Origin: Paraescarpia echinospica
Taxonomy: Eukaryota > Annelida > Polychaeta > Sabellida > Siboglinidae
Assembly: GCA_020002185.1 (NCBI GenBank)
Contig: CM034532.1
Location: 29,660,914-29,724,913, forward strand
Direction of reading: 5' to 3'
Length of the DNA: 64,000 bases
Part shown: piece by piece, positions 39,136-52,435 of the stretch
Numbering within the stretch: position 1 is the stretch's first letter
Layout: each line of letters begins with the position of its first letter
The notes under the pieces: generated by a model
Seen by the model: only the letters and a program-made list of their open reading frames with translations
Database searches by the model: none
What the model was told of the DNA's origin: nothing
Program-made: the position numbers and the translations under genes

Positions 39136-40380
39136 TTATATATATATATATATCACTAATGACCCTGACAATATATCAAAAAAATCACTGCGCGTACGCG
39201 CAGTTTCCACTATGGCCCCACCTTCACGATCCGTATTAGGCATGCTCATGAATATTCGGGACTGTCCGTCAGACTTCGATTAGCTACGCCTCCTAGTTAA
39301 TAGATGCAAGAAAAACGTCATTAACAAGTGTGTATTTTGATTAGCCACCGCCATGCGAATGAGTCGTGACTGATAAAGTTATCAAAAGGAAACGTCGACC
39401 AACTGCTATTTATGTCACAGATTCAGCAAAGAAAAGAAAGAAAATATATGGAATAAACGGAGGATGAACATAGCGACAGCTCATGACAGACGAATTGATT
39501 GAAAAGAAAAAACACCAGCTCTCCACGCACGAAGGTCGAAGCCGCCGATGACATATTGAAAGATTGGCATTGTTTTTGTTGGAATATAAAAACATACGAC
39601 ATCTCAACTATGGTAATACCATGTTCCTTTTTCACTAGATACATCTGGCTATACATTTTAAAGTTTAGTTTTAATGAAACGTTTAGGTAACGGAAACTTA
39701 TTGAAGCTAAGAAACATTCAATAATGAAACCATTGTGTTTGCACCATAAATTATTCAGCTGCTATTTCCATAAGCAGCATAAATGCAACTTTATGAAATG
39801 AAATACTCTACGATATTAAAATAGCATAGGTGGTTATGTACTTTCCTATCTACAAAAGGTTTACTTTTAGTTTAAAAAATGTACATCTATAAAGAGCATA
39901 ATAACATTATTGTTCACAAAATATTAATATATATTGCATCAGAGTAACAGTATGTTTTATTTTGTACTGGGAATTGAATATGTTTTTGTTTTGCCCATCA
40001 TTTAGAGTAACAAATATTGAATTTGTTTCTGTCGAACTCCCGTTTCGATGACAAATAAAATGGCCATTGGAAATAAAGTTATAAAATTACAAAACTGTAC
40101 AAGTAACGCATACTTTAAAACACTGTTTTCAGTCATCAGTGGTGTATTTAACTCAAGAAGATCCCTAAAACATTTTGAATGTTGTGGAACATTTATATTT
40201 TATGAATTTTCGAAAATTATTGTAAGTGCAACTTTATCGACACCTTTTTATACACTACTCCCACTGTAGTTCACTTAACACAAACTTGTTTCAACACATT
40301 TTGAAGAATGTGCTATAGAACACAATCCAAACACGATGAGCATAAGAAAGCATACATTTTATTATGTACTCCTATTTTAC
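39136..40380. other. Start of 12-kb insertion, no gene
   Basis: A TA tract (39135-39154) then a perfect 16-bp palindrome CTGCGCGTACGCGCAG at 39188-39203. No supported gene follows; a short Lys-rich frame at 39490 is unrecognised. Confidence 0.5.
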
Positions 40381-40386
40381 AACGTA

Positions 40387-40640
40387 ATGACGGGATGTTG
40401 TGCATTTGGATGCACAAATCGATCGATTGAACAAATCCATTTGAAACATGTAGTTATGTACATATTCCCAGCAGAAACCACATGGAACTAATGTGGCAGA
40501 ACAAAGTCAGACATCTTCTTCAATACTGTGTCAGTTAACACATTGTCCACTTAATAGCACTGCTGTGCATTTTGATACAGAATGCTATCAGACGCACACA
40601 TTCATTTGGAACACGAAGTGATGTGCGACTTCCCAATATA
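40387..40640 (+). pseudogene. THAP-like zinc finger remnant, duplicated
   Basis: From ATG 40387 the frame reads MTGCCAFGCTNRSIEQIHL, ending IFPAETT and a TAA at 40489. The CC-x-x-GC-x-NR start followed by F-P is how THAP DNA-binding domains begin. A degenerate second copy lies about 175 bp downstream (40560-40640, acattcatttggaacac versus aaatccatttgaaacat). THAP fingers often belong to DNA transposases, which suits the surroundings. The zinc-binding C-terminal Cys/His pair is not visible. Confidence 0.4.
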
Positions 40641-41689
40641 TGTCGCACAGAACAGAATGGGGCAGTAAGGCACCATCTTATGTCAGGTGACCCATTGTCC
40701 AATTAATGGCAATGTTGAGTAGAGTATCCTCTTTCCATCAGCTCGGGTTTTTAACACTGTTGATGGTCAAAACGTTCCTACAAATAAACAAATTTGACTT
40801 TAGGAAACTGAGCATCAATATGTTCACAGAGCGCGGTGGGAAAACTGGTTAAGAAGTCGTCAGTGGTGCCCTAACGATCCTTACGGGTTATGGGAAAGTG
40901 AACTGAAGTGAAGAAGCATAAATATGAGGTAACTAATTCAACACTGTACATATTAATTCAGTTTAGATATTAGATTACGGAAATTATCACCAAGTGTACA
41001 GCTGGCTAAATGGGAAAGAAATACTCAAACAAGTGGGGAAACAGGGACTTTTCTTCAAAAACGGCTGACTGGAAAGGCAAGACTCGTCGACACACAGATC
41101 CAACCCGCACTGACTGCTGCCGTCGTTGTCGCCCCCGCGCGGGCACTCGGATTGATGGATCGGATGTTATAATTATACTTAATTGAAAAGTGATACAGTG
41201 GACGGCAGGATAAATAAGCAATGCATAAGCTTCCTGCATTGTTAAAAGTAGCTGTCAATATATATTATGTCTACGAATTGCTGATTTAAAAAGCCATTGC
41301 TTGCAACAACTCACCTCGAAATCTGACATGTTGACTGTGTGTGTGACGCCACCAGTCTCTGTGTGTTTCACTGCGCCTGCATGAAAATTGATTCAATCTC
41401 AAAGTGATTCGCGCAAACACAATTATTTATCGGCTTTTTGCGCAGATCACACCCAAATTATGCATAAACATGCAAGACATAAGTAGCAAAGAATGTAGTT
41501 ACGGGAAACGATCACGTTTTGATACAGTACATCTCAAATGTATATTAGCTTACCAAGATAATATTTAATATTTAAATGTTTGCATGGTCATTAGTAGTAA
41601 AGATCATATTGACCCCCTTTTCTAGAAATATTGGGCAAAATGACGTCATAACATGGCCCATTTTTGCTGCTACAGCAAACGTCTGACGA
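40641..41689. other. No gene seen
   Basis: AT-rich DNA without recognisable repeats or coding frames; minus-strand frames at 41006-41258 are short and unrecognised. Confidence 0.45.
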
Positions 41690-41785
41690 GTTACTTGCTA
41701 GAGGCGCCACTGTCGCGGCGGTAGAATTGACCAATCAGCGACGAGTCTTTATGAAATGCCCGAATGTGATTAAAATGGCGGGTGA
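41690..41785. promoter_or_regulatory. Promoter-like cluster (CCAAT, YY1-like)
   Basis: gaggcgccactgtcgcggcgg, a GACCAATCAG CCAAT box at about 41729 and AAAATGGCGG (YY1-like) at about 41772 lie within 90 bp of otherwise AT-rich DNA. This is a candidate promoter of the mobile insertion; no transcript start can be placed. Confidence 0.3.
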
Positions 41786-42029
41786 TTTAAAAAAAGCTTG
41801 AGTAGGATGCGTTGTTGAGTGGGTGGTTGCTGATGCTGACATCGTGTGTGATGACGTCAACGGGATGGCCCCGCCCGTTTCTGGGAGTTTCGGTGGGAGT
41901 GCTCGAAGTCGAGGGGCCCCCAACATTTTTGGCGGGTAGATCGACGTGCTGTGATGATGGGGTTACCAGGGGAATCCTCCAACATCACAAAGCCACTCCG
42001 CGGAGTGGGGTGGTGCTGGAGCGTGGATA

Positions 42030-42532
42030 TTGGTGTCGCCGCCTAGCGGTGACGTGGGTATTTGTTTTGTGATGCTGATAGCTTAGAGTGGCGCCGCCTA
42101 TCAGGTTTTGTTGGGTTAAGATTCGGATGTTTAGCGAAGTGGGTCCGAGGGATTTGAATGTGGTTGTTGAAGTCACCGCCTAGCGGTGGTGTGGTATTTA
42201 TTGGTATTGGCTGACGCTTATGGTGGCTCCGCCTATCGGCGTTGGTCGGTTGATATCCCGACGGCGTTTCGCGAAGAGTCCGAGCAGTTTCATTGTTGGA
42301 AACGAGGCTAAAAAGAGGTGTTATGGTAAGGTGCGATGAATCAGTGGTTTAGGAATTCGACAAGTCGACGAGGTGGTGTATATGGGAGCTGAAATAGGTA
42401 AAGGGCGATGTTATAGGGTAACCCGTATGTGTTTTGACAGACGTGGGAAAATATTGGTGTGGGGTGTCGCCGCCTAACGGTGTAGTGGGTGTTTGTTTGT
42501 GAGGCTCAGGCTTTCGAATGGCGTCGCCTATT
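42030..42532. repeat. GC-rich hairpin repeat, three copies
   Basis: The word cgcctagcggtg recurs at about 42037, 42174 and 42467 (last as cgcctaacggtg), each followed 45-55 bp later by ggcgccgcctat, ggctccgcctat and ggcgtcgcctat. CACCGCCTAGCGGTG at 42174-42188 is self-complementary, so each copy can form a small hairpin. It ends exactly where the tandem transposon units begin. Confidence 0.65.
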
Positions 42533-43707
42533 GGGGTCAGCACACTGCTGGTTTTTTCATAGGCGACCATGTTAACGTTTTCTCTGATTATAAGAAAACG
42601 TGACCTCTAAAATGTCTTAAACTTCTCACCTGCTGTTATAATCATCTTATTGACATGCGGATTGATTTAAAAAAAAATTGCATACATCTAGCTCTCGTAA
42701 AATGCCTGTATGTGTGACACCCGTCAATATTTACAAATGCAGGCAAGAATTACTCCGCAAACAGGTCACACAGGCAAATTCCTGCCAAATATACTTCCGC
42801 TTATTCAAATCATCTAGAAATCTACCATTTTACAGTCAACACCTTCTGAAATTACACATGAAAAATCTCCTTACTCAAATGCACTTATGTCACAGCATGT
42901 CAATTTTGTAAAAAAATCATTTCTCCAAAATACACTGCAGTTTTCTTCAGGAAGTCTAACTAGAACATAACCCCAAGTAGGCAAGGCAATTTTTGAGAAA
43001 AATTTTGAAACTGACACATTTCATAGGCTCTCCTATCTCATATCTCATACATTGTGTGATAATTTTTTGTAATTCATCCAAGTGTTTGTTTTATACACAT
43101 TTCAAAAGAGCCACCCTACTTGACAGAGAACCGTGTGAATAAGCATTTCACTGTCCGACAATTTCTAATCTGGCATATCTCTACACTGCACACTCATTCT
43201 CATGTGGTACGTATGAACTCCTAACACAGTTTTCCAGAACGTCCAATATGTGCTTTATAAGAATATTCAATTCAACCAGTTGTTATGATAAATTCCAATT
43301 TATCTTGATTTGTTGGCTTTGTACGCTATTTACAAAGTAAAAATATCAATAAAATCACCTTAGGGTGTGAAATCATCAAAGGCCAGACGTCTCAAGCAGT
43401 TGCATAATATTAAACAGCCTAATTAGCAGACATCCAGAAGACAATAGCACTTGCCTGATTGGCCAGAAGGCAGAGCCAGAAGACAGTATCACATAGCAGT
43501 CCTCATTATGGTGGCTCACACCAGTGGCTGTGCTCAAGTGTCATTAGGGTCACTGATAAGGTCTTCACATGTGTTTAATTACCTGAAAAGTAAACAACAA
43601 ATATGTTGAATTATCATGCAGCAACATGATTGGTTTATTTTAATAAAAATGTCCAAACTGAGGCTTAACTAATGTGATTATATCCCAACCCCCACCCCTT
43701 AATTATC

Positions 43708-43838
<131 letters not shown>

Positions 43839-43891
43839 GACATCTTCATTCACTGTGATTTGGACTGACAGACTGATGAGAAGTATCCCGA

Positions 43892-45652
43892 GTGGTACAG
43901 GAAACTGCGGGTGAACTGTTAACAGTACCGGATGCCGATGGAGTATGTGGCAATGCCAAAATCATTCGACCACGGCCAGATAGGTGCCTGTATTTAATAG
44001 ACAGCTATCTGCAAGCAGACAAAAAACATAAAGATTCTGAGATGGGTCTGCGTAATGTTAAGAAAACTGCTGATTGTGGAATGATTGCTTCGCAGAGCAT
44101 GCGAAGACAACATGCACTTCTGCACATTTTGAAGTACACGAGGAACGACAGATAGGACTCTGCTGGATGCAATCACTCCGGTGTACACATAGTGATTATC
44201 ATTCACGCATGTACAAACTATACACTGAGGTGAACACTGGACGCTATGGTCAGCGGGCCGCAACGACTAATGTGGCACTTCACGTCGGTCTACAGGATTC
44301 AACGACAGGAACCACACAAATCCTTTACATTCTAGCTGCGACGAATAAGCCCCCACAAAGTCGGCCCGGGTTACAAAGAAATGCAAACAAAGTTGCAATT
44401 CTCACTGCCCAGGCAACATTGGATGACCTACATGACAGAAGACGGAAAACTAAAGCAAATAACACCATGCTTGATCTGCCAGAAGACGACCCCATTAACA
44501 TAAGCGTCGATGTTAGATACAATTCGACAAATCTGAAAAACATTTATAGATGTGGTGGACAAAATACGTCACAGGCTGTGGGAACTGCAGCCAGCTGGCA
44601 AACTGGCAATCGGAAAATCATAGCGTTCCATCTGGACAACAAGCTCTGCAAATTAGGATCTTCACTTCGCAGTCAAGGCATCGATGTAACCTGTCTGGGC
44701 ATGCCGGTTGCACAGCCAGTGTGCAAGCAAAAGAACCACTGTCTGAGTACAGAATTGGAAAAAAGTTTGGTGACTGTCGTACACAAGACTCTGTTGCAAT
44801 CAAATACGTTGCTACCGACGGAGATGTATTAGCATATCGTGGTATACAAGATGCCATGCCAGCAGGTAAACAGACAGAGAGACAATCCGATACGTCAAAC
44901 GCAATTTCGTCACATCATGAAAGCGTCATTCTCCTCCAGAATGTTTCCAGGAAAGATTGCTGCCGTGCGAACAAAAAACAGAAGAATGTTTGCTGAAGAC
45001 ATGAAGACCAGGTGCCAGAAGTGTACATATGCTTCACGACAGCGACGCGACAGCCATAGCCAGTCGTATGCCGGACACCATTCAAGCCACGTTAGACTGC
45101 TATTCTGGCACGTGCAAAAACTGTCGCAGACTTGGAATTGTCTGCCGTGGTGGTCGCAAGAATTGGTGGAATACCTCACAGCATTTGAAGGCATGTGGCC
45201 TAAGGCGAGTAAATATGACTGACAGTGATCGAGCAACACTTCAAGGACTGATCGCGATGCGTCTTGGCAATCGCGCACTTCAAATGACAAGACGCAAATT
45301 GACAACTAATTTTAACGAAGCAGCCAACAGAGCAATATCTGCTTCTCTCCCCAAAAATAGTAAATTTAGCCGAAATGCATTGGGACGTTTGTCTTCAGTC
45401 ATCGATCGCTTAAACTACGGTGCTGGAATTTCAATGCTACGAAAGCTAGAAAACGTTCAGTGTCCAATTACAAAGGGTGGCAGAGAGGCACATGGTGTCA
45501 AACGGATTCGAAACGACGTGCTCTACCAGCGAGAGTATTCCAGACAGCCATCGGTTCGCCTACACAAACGAAAAACCAAGTCAAAGAGAATGAGAGAGTC
45601 TCTCGAGGCAAAACAGAATAGACGCCAAGACGACATATACAGAAAGAGTTAG
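43892..45652 (+). pseudogene. Mutator-like transposase, unit 1
   Basis: Frames read in order VALHVGLQDSTTG, SRPGLQRNANKVAILTAQ, INISVDVRYNSTNL, GGQNTSQAVGTA, KIIAFHLDNKLCKLGSSLR, SGHAGCTASVQAKEPLSEYR, KYVATDGDVLAYRGIQDAM, SFSSRMFPGK, LDCYSGTCKNC, WWNTSQHLKA, VNMTDSDRATLQ, AISASLPKNSKFSRNALGRL, LNYGAGISM, then a Lys/Arg-rich tail. I recognise the order as the uncharacterised metazoan family carrying a Mutator-like transposase domain; relatives read CPGHAGCTA and TTDGD. Frameshifts occur near 44085 (this unit only), 44690, 44880 and 45025 (all shared with unit 2). Stop TAG at 45650. Confidence 0.7.
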
Positions 45653-45659
45653 CTTGATC

Positions 45660-46147
45660 CCGAACCAGAGAGACGTACCAGCACGCTGTCGAGAGATGTA
45701 ACAGCAACGACAGTCAAACCAAATAGAAGAAGACGCAGACAGCGAAAGCCACCTATAAATCGCACTGATCACCCATATTCATTAAGGTCACCCTTACGAA
45801 AGCAGACAGTAGGCGTACACAGCTTTCTAACAATTGTGACATTCTGTATTTCTGCAGCGTCTACTTGAGCGGCAAAAGTGGCTGTCCGTGCGAACGGAAT
45901 GAGAGAAGATCTACACCATCCGGTCTGACATACACGCGACACAATTCCACCTGCCTGCCTGCGAACACAGCCGGAACACGAGCACCACAAACAATCGACA
46001 AAATTACATCATATGAGTTAGCATGGGCTGACTGATATGGACACATGACTGCAAACGCACCCCGTGACCAGTGATTACGACGATAATTCGGAAAAGTTAA
46101 TTCTACATTTACTCCCAAAAAAAACACTTCTTACATATTTTTAATTT
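45660..46147. other. Spacer between the convergent genes, unit 1
   Basis: Overlapping short frames on both strands are unrecognised. The transposase frame continues after its stop as TTVKPNRRRRRQRKPP, so the stop may be a mutation inside a longer tail. Confidence 0.4.
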
Positions 46148-46527
46148 TTAATCTATCATGCATGCCGGGTAAGGGCCATGGCAGGAACATTTGTCAAAAT
46201 TACTGCAACGTATCCTCTCATTGTTCACACGGTGTGGCTCAAGGCTCACATGATCGGCTGTTACACACAGGCTATTGTGACAGAGATGGGAAGCATCCAG
46301 TCCTGCTTGTAGGAATGTCGTACGGTGCTGCAGCATGTAGGCTAAACGGTGGGCTGTTATTGTGCGTCTATTGCCACATGCAAATTTACAATTAATTGCA
46401 CCATACTTCACGTTTGACCCTTTTCTGCATTCATACAGCCTGTCCACAATATACACTTATTGTTTGATGACACACAAGCATTTTCATTAATTTTGTCTGA
46501 ATATTTCTCATAAAACGTGTCGTCCAT
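46148..46527 (-). pseudogene. I-PpoI-like His-Me finger endonuclease, unit 1
   Basis: Same gene as 49930-50310 but with a 1-nt deletion near 46434 that breaks the frame between the N-terminal 34 codons and the catalytic part. The downstream 102-codon frame retains AHRLAYML, SHLCHNSLCVTADH, EPHRVNNER and the final Cys/His cluster. The Tyr after KCS in unit 2 is Cys here. Confidence 0.75.
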
Positions 46528-47471
46528 GATGCCTCACCGTGTAGCTGTGTTTCCGTTGCCAGGGACTTTATTATAAGGGGTCAGCACACTGTTGGGTTTC
46601 CCATAGGCGACCATGTTAACGTTTTGTCTGATAATAAGAAAATGTGACCTATAAAATGTCTTAAACTTCTCACCTGCTGTTACCATCATCTCATCGACAT
46701 GCTGATTCTTTTTTTTTTAAATTACATACATCTAGCTCTCGTAAAATGCCTGTATGTGTGACATCCTTCAATATTTACAAATGCCGGCAACAATTACTCC
46801 GCAAACAGGTCACACAGGCAATTTGCTGCCAAATAGTCTTCCGCTTATTCAATCCATCTAGAAATACACCATACACCACCCTACTTGACAGGGCACCGTG
46901 TGAATAAGCATTTCACTGTCCGACAATTTCTAATCTGGCATATCTCTACACTGCACACTCATTCTCATGTGGTACGTATGAACTCCTTACACAGTTTTCC
47001 AGAACGTCCAATATGTGCTTTATAAGAATATTCAATTCAACCAGTTGTTATGATAAATTCCAATTTATCTTGATTTGTTGGCTTTGTGCGCTATTTACAA
47101 AGTAAAAATATCAATAAAAATCACCTTAGGGTGTGAAATCATCAAAGGCCAGACGTCGCAAGCAGTTGCATAATATTACTCAGCCTAATTACCAGACATC
47201 CAGAAGACAATAGCACTTGCCTGATTGGCCAGAAGGCAGAGCCAGAAGACAGTATCACATAGCAGTCCTCATTATGGTGGCTCACACCAGTGGCTGTGCT
47301 CAAGTGTCATTAGGGTCACTGATAAGGTCTTCACATGTGTTTAATTACCTGAAAAGTAAACAACAAATATGTTGAATTATCATGCAGCAACATGATTGGT
47401 TTATTTTAATAAAAATGTCCAAACTGAGGCTTAACTAATGTGATTATATCCCAACCCCCACCCCTTAATTA

Positions 47472-47624
<153 letters not shown>

Positions 47625-47677
47625 GACATCTTCATTCACTGTGATTTGGACTGACAGACTGATGAGAAGTATCCCGA

Positions 47678-49434
47678 GTGGTACAGGAAACTGCGGGTGA
47701 ACTGTTAACAGTACCGGATGCCTATGGAGTATGTGGCAATGCCAAAATCATTCCACCACGGCCAGATAGGTGCCTGTATTTAACAGACAGCTATCTGCAA
47801 GCAGACCAAAAACATAAAGATTCTGAGATGGGTCTGCGTAATGTTAAGAAAACTGCAGATTGTAATGATTGCTTCGCAGAGCAGGCGAAGACAACATGCA
47901 CTTCTGCACATTTTGAAGTACACGAGGAACGACAGATCGGACTCTGCTGGATGCAATCACTCCGGTGTACACATAGAGATTATCATTCACGCATGTACAA
48001 ACTATACACTGGTGAACACTGGACGCTGTGGTCAGCGGGCCGCAACGACTAATGTGGCACTTCACGTCGGTCTACAGGATTCAACGACAGGAACCACACA
48101 AATCCTTTACATTCTAGCTGCGACGAATAAGCCCCCACAAAGTCGGTCCGGGTTACAAAGAAATGCAAACAAAGTTGCAATTCTCACTGCCCAGGCAACA
48201 ATGGATGACCTACATGAGAGAAGACGGAAAACTAAAGCAAATAACATCATGCGTGATCTGCCAGAAGACGACCCCATTAACATAAGCGTCGATGTTAGAT
48301 ACAACTCGACAAATCTGAAAAACATTTATAGATGTGGTGGACAAAATACGTCACAGGCTGTGGGAACTGCAGCCAGCTGGCAAACTGGCAATCGGGAAAT
48401 CATAGCGTTCCATCTGGACAACAAGCTCTGCAAATTAGGATCTTCACTTCGCAGTCAAGGCATCGATGTAACCTGTCTGGGCATGCCGGTTGCACAGCCA
48501 GTGTGCAAGCAAAAGAACCACTGTCTGAGTACAGAATTGGGAAAAAGTTTGGTGACAGTCGTACACAAGACTCTGTTGCAATCAAATACGTTGCTACCGA
48601 CGGAGATGCATTAGCATATCGTGGTATACAAGATGCCATGCCAGCAGGTAAACAGACAGAGAGACAATCCGATACGTCAAACGCAATTTCGTCACATCAT
48701 GAAAGCGTCATTCTCCTCCAGAATGTTTCCAGGAAAGACTGCTGCCGTGCGAACAAAAAACAGAAGAATGTTTGTTGAAGACGTGAAGACCAGGTGCCAG
48801 AAGTGTACATATGCTTCACGACAGCGACGCGACAGCCATAGCCAGTCGTATGCCGGACACCATTCAAGCCACGTTAGACTGCTATTCTGGCACGTGCAAA
48901 AACTGTCGCAGACTTGGAATTGTCTGCCGTGGTGGTCGCAAGAATTGGTGGAATACCTCACAGCATTTGAAGGCATGTGGCCTAAGGCGAGTAAATATGA
49001 CTGACAGTGATCGAGCAACACTTCAAGGACTGATCGCGATGCGTCTTGGCAATCGCGCACTTCAAATGACAAGACGCAAATTGACAACTAATTTTAACGA
49101 AGCAGCCAACAGAGCAATATCTGCTTCTCTCCCCAAAAATAGTAAATTTAGCCGAAATGCATTGGGACGTTTGTCTTCTGTCAACGATCGCTTAAACTAC
49201 GGTGCTGGAATTTCAATGCTACGAAAGCTAGAAAACGTTCAGTGTCCAATTACAAAGGGTGGCAGAGAGGCACATGTTGTCAAACGGATTCGAAACGACG
49301 TGCTCTACCAGCGAGAGTATTCCAGACAGCCATCGGTTCGCCTACATAAACGAAAAACCAAGTCAAAGAGAATGAGAGAGTCTCTCGAGGCAAAACAGAA
49401 TAGACGCCAAGACGACATATACAGAAATAGTTAG
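47678..49434 (+). pseudogene. Mutator-like transposase, unit 2
   Basis: Paralogue of the unit 1 gene with the same order of motifs. The early frame that is shifted in unit 1 is continuous here (KTADCNDCFAEQAKTTC), but a 2-nt deletion near 48011 breaks it before VALHVGLQDS. The three later frameshifts are identical to unit 1. Ends TAG at 49432. Non-functional as it stands unless frames are joined by splicing, for which no sites are evident. Confidence 0.7.
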
Positions 49435-49929
49435 GTTGATCCCGAACCAGAGAGACGTACCAGCACGCTGTCGAGAGATGTAACAGCAACGACAGTCAAA
49501 CCAAATAGAAGAAGACGCAGACAGCGAAAGCCACCTATAAATCGCACTGATCACCCATATTCATTAATGTCACCCTTACGAAAGCAGACAGTAGGCGTAC
49601 ACAGCTTTCTAACAATTGTGACATTCTGTATTTCTGCAGCGTCTACTTGAGCGGCAAAAGTGACTGTCCGTGCGAACGGAATGAGAGAAGATCTACACCA
49701 TCCGGTCTGACATACACGCGACACAATTCCACCTGCCTGCCTGCGAACACAGCCGGAACACGAGCACCACAAACAATCGACAATATTACATCATATGAGT
49801 TAGCATGGGCTGACTGATATGGACACATGACTGCAAACGCACCCCGTGACCAGTGATTACGACGATAATTCGGAAAAGTTAATTCTACATTTACTCCCCA
49901 AAAAAACACTTCTTACATATTTTTTATTT

Positions 49930-50310
49930 TTAATCTATCATGCATGCCGGGTAAGGGCCATGATAGGAACATTTGTCAAAATTACTGCAACGTATCCTCT
50001 CATTGTTCACACGGTGTGGCTCAAGGCTCACATGATCGGCTGTTACACACAGGCTATTGTGACAGAGATGGGAAGCATCCAGTCCTGCTTGTAGGAATGT
50101 CGTACGGTGCTGCAGTATGTAGGCTAAACGGTGGGCTGTTATTGTGCGTCTATTGCCACATGCAAATTTACAATTAATTGCACCATACTTCACGTTTGAC
50201 CCTTTTCTGCATTTCATACAGCCTGTCCACAATATACACTTATTGTTTGATGACACACAAGCATTTTCATTAATTTTGTCTGAATATTTCTCATAAAATG
50301 TGTCATCCAT
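49930..50310 (-). CDS. I-PpoI-like His-Me finger (zinc) endonuclease
   Basis: Intact 126-codon gene, ATG at 50310 in context catcATGg. Predicted DNA double-strand nuclease of the zf-His_Me family (PF05551 type). Motifs: CILWTG (25-30), YGAINC (42-47), AHRLAY (59-64) and SHLCHNSLCVTADH (80-93). His81 would be the catalytic base; Cys83, Cys88 and His93 match the spacing of I-PpoI Cys100, Cys105 and His110, and Asn102 lies nine residues after His93 exactly as the metal-binding Asn119 does in I-PpoI. A second Cys/His set follows at 108, 114, 117 and 123. It is convergent with the transposase. A stop lies just upstream of the ATG and no splice acceptor is needed. I-PpoI is a homing enzyme; the role here is unknown. 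Confidence 0.8.
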   Translation of the reverse strand: MDDTFYEKYSDKINENACVSSNNKCILWTGCMKCRKGSNVKYGAINCKFACGNRRTITAHRLAYILQHRTTFLQAGLDASHLCHNSLCVTADHVSLEPHRVNNERIRCSNFDKCSYHGPYPACMID

Positions 50311-50358
50311 GATGCCTCACCGTGTAGCTGTGTTTCCGTTGCCAGGGACTTTATTATA

Positions 50359-51390
<1,032 letters not shown>

Positions 51391-51559
51391 AGAAGTCTGT
51401 AATTTCCAATAACTGTTTGTCTCTTTCAACTGTTTTTTTGCCTGGATTATTCCGCTGCGATATTACAATGAAGAAGACTACAAACGAGATGAGTAAAGTT
51501 AGTAATAACAAGGCATCGCCTGTTCGTGGCAAGACGAGAAATCCATGTGGTTTACAGCA

Positions 51560-52062
51560 TGGTAATCGATACTTCAAACCAACACGTGCTGAAACATCAG
51601 AAACTCAAGCAGGATGTGTGCGGATGTCCCGACTACATTTCGACGACAATTCCAGAGTGGTACAGGAAACTGCGAGATTACATGAAACTAATCATCAACT
51701 ACACACGGGTCTAAAGAGGACAATGTCTTCCGAATGTGCTTGCAATGTGGCTACTTCAAGTGACCCTTTGATGAAGGCAATCCGTGCTAAACTGTACGAC
51801 TATTACTAGTTAACCACCGCTTACGAGAAAGCTGATATGGAAGAATATTTCAGTTTTATAGACGATAATTCAGTTAATGCGAAATTAGTACGTGGTGAGA
51901 CCAGCTTTATACAAATATGCTATTTTATGGTAAATTATATTTTGCTCGATGGTCTACCGTCGATTTCAGAGGCTAAGAATATGTCGTTATGGACCGTCGG
52001 TTGTTTCATGAACAGCCTGGAATCTTTCCTTCAAATGACTGAAATGGATGGTATTTTTTCAG
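51560..52062 (+). pseudogene. Channel exon 8, 3' part (copy 2 or third paralogue)
   Basis: Matches the end of copy-1 exon 8: AYEKADMEEYFSFIDDNS and VNAKLVRGE, ending TEMDGIFS before a GTACGT donor at 52063. A TAG at 51808 replaces the Arg of YYRKATAY, and a frameshift lies near 51715. Upstream, VCGCPDYISTTIPEWYRKLR and ECACNVATSSDPLMKAIRAK look like two successive versions of one helical motif. Divergence from copy 1 exceeds that of exons 2-6. Confidence 0.75.
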
Positions 52063-52370
52063 GTACGTTACTTTCGTATTAATCACACTGCACAACAATT
52101 ATTCACAGCTGCAACAATAAAACACACGCGTTTAATACAGCAGCTAGGGAACAAACAACTTTGTCAAATTCAGTTTTTCCTATGCTGCCGCACACAAACA
52201 CATAGGCAGAGTAAAATACACTGGTAACACCAAAATGGATATATTTACTTATATTTTGTTTTTCTCATAAGGCTTAAGTATAATTCCAATGGTATCTAGT
52301 ATTTACTATCAACTCACCATTCCAGACAGCGACACATTTCCAAAATGTACAAAACACACACGCATGCACG

Positions 52371-52435
<65 letters not shown>

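Noticed and set aside
41812..42072. 86-codon plus-strand frame
   Set aside because: It lies in the GC-rich hairpin repeat, with odd composition and no motif.
45861..46127. 88-codon minus-strand frame between transposase and endonuclease (also 49643-49909)
   Set aside because: Kept in both units only because they are nearly identical; no recognisable domain, and it overlaps another frame.
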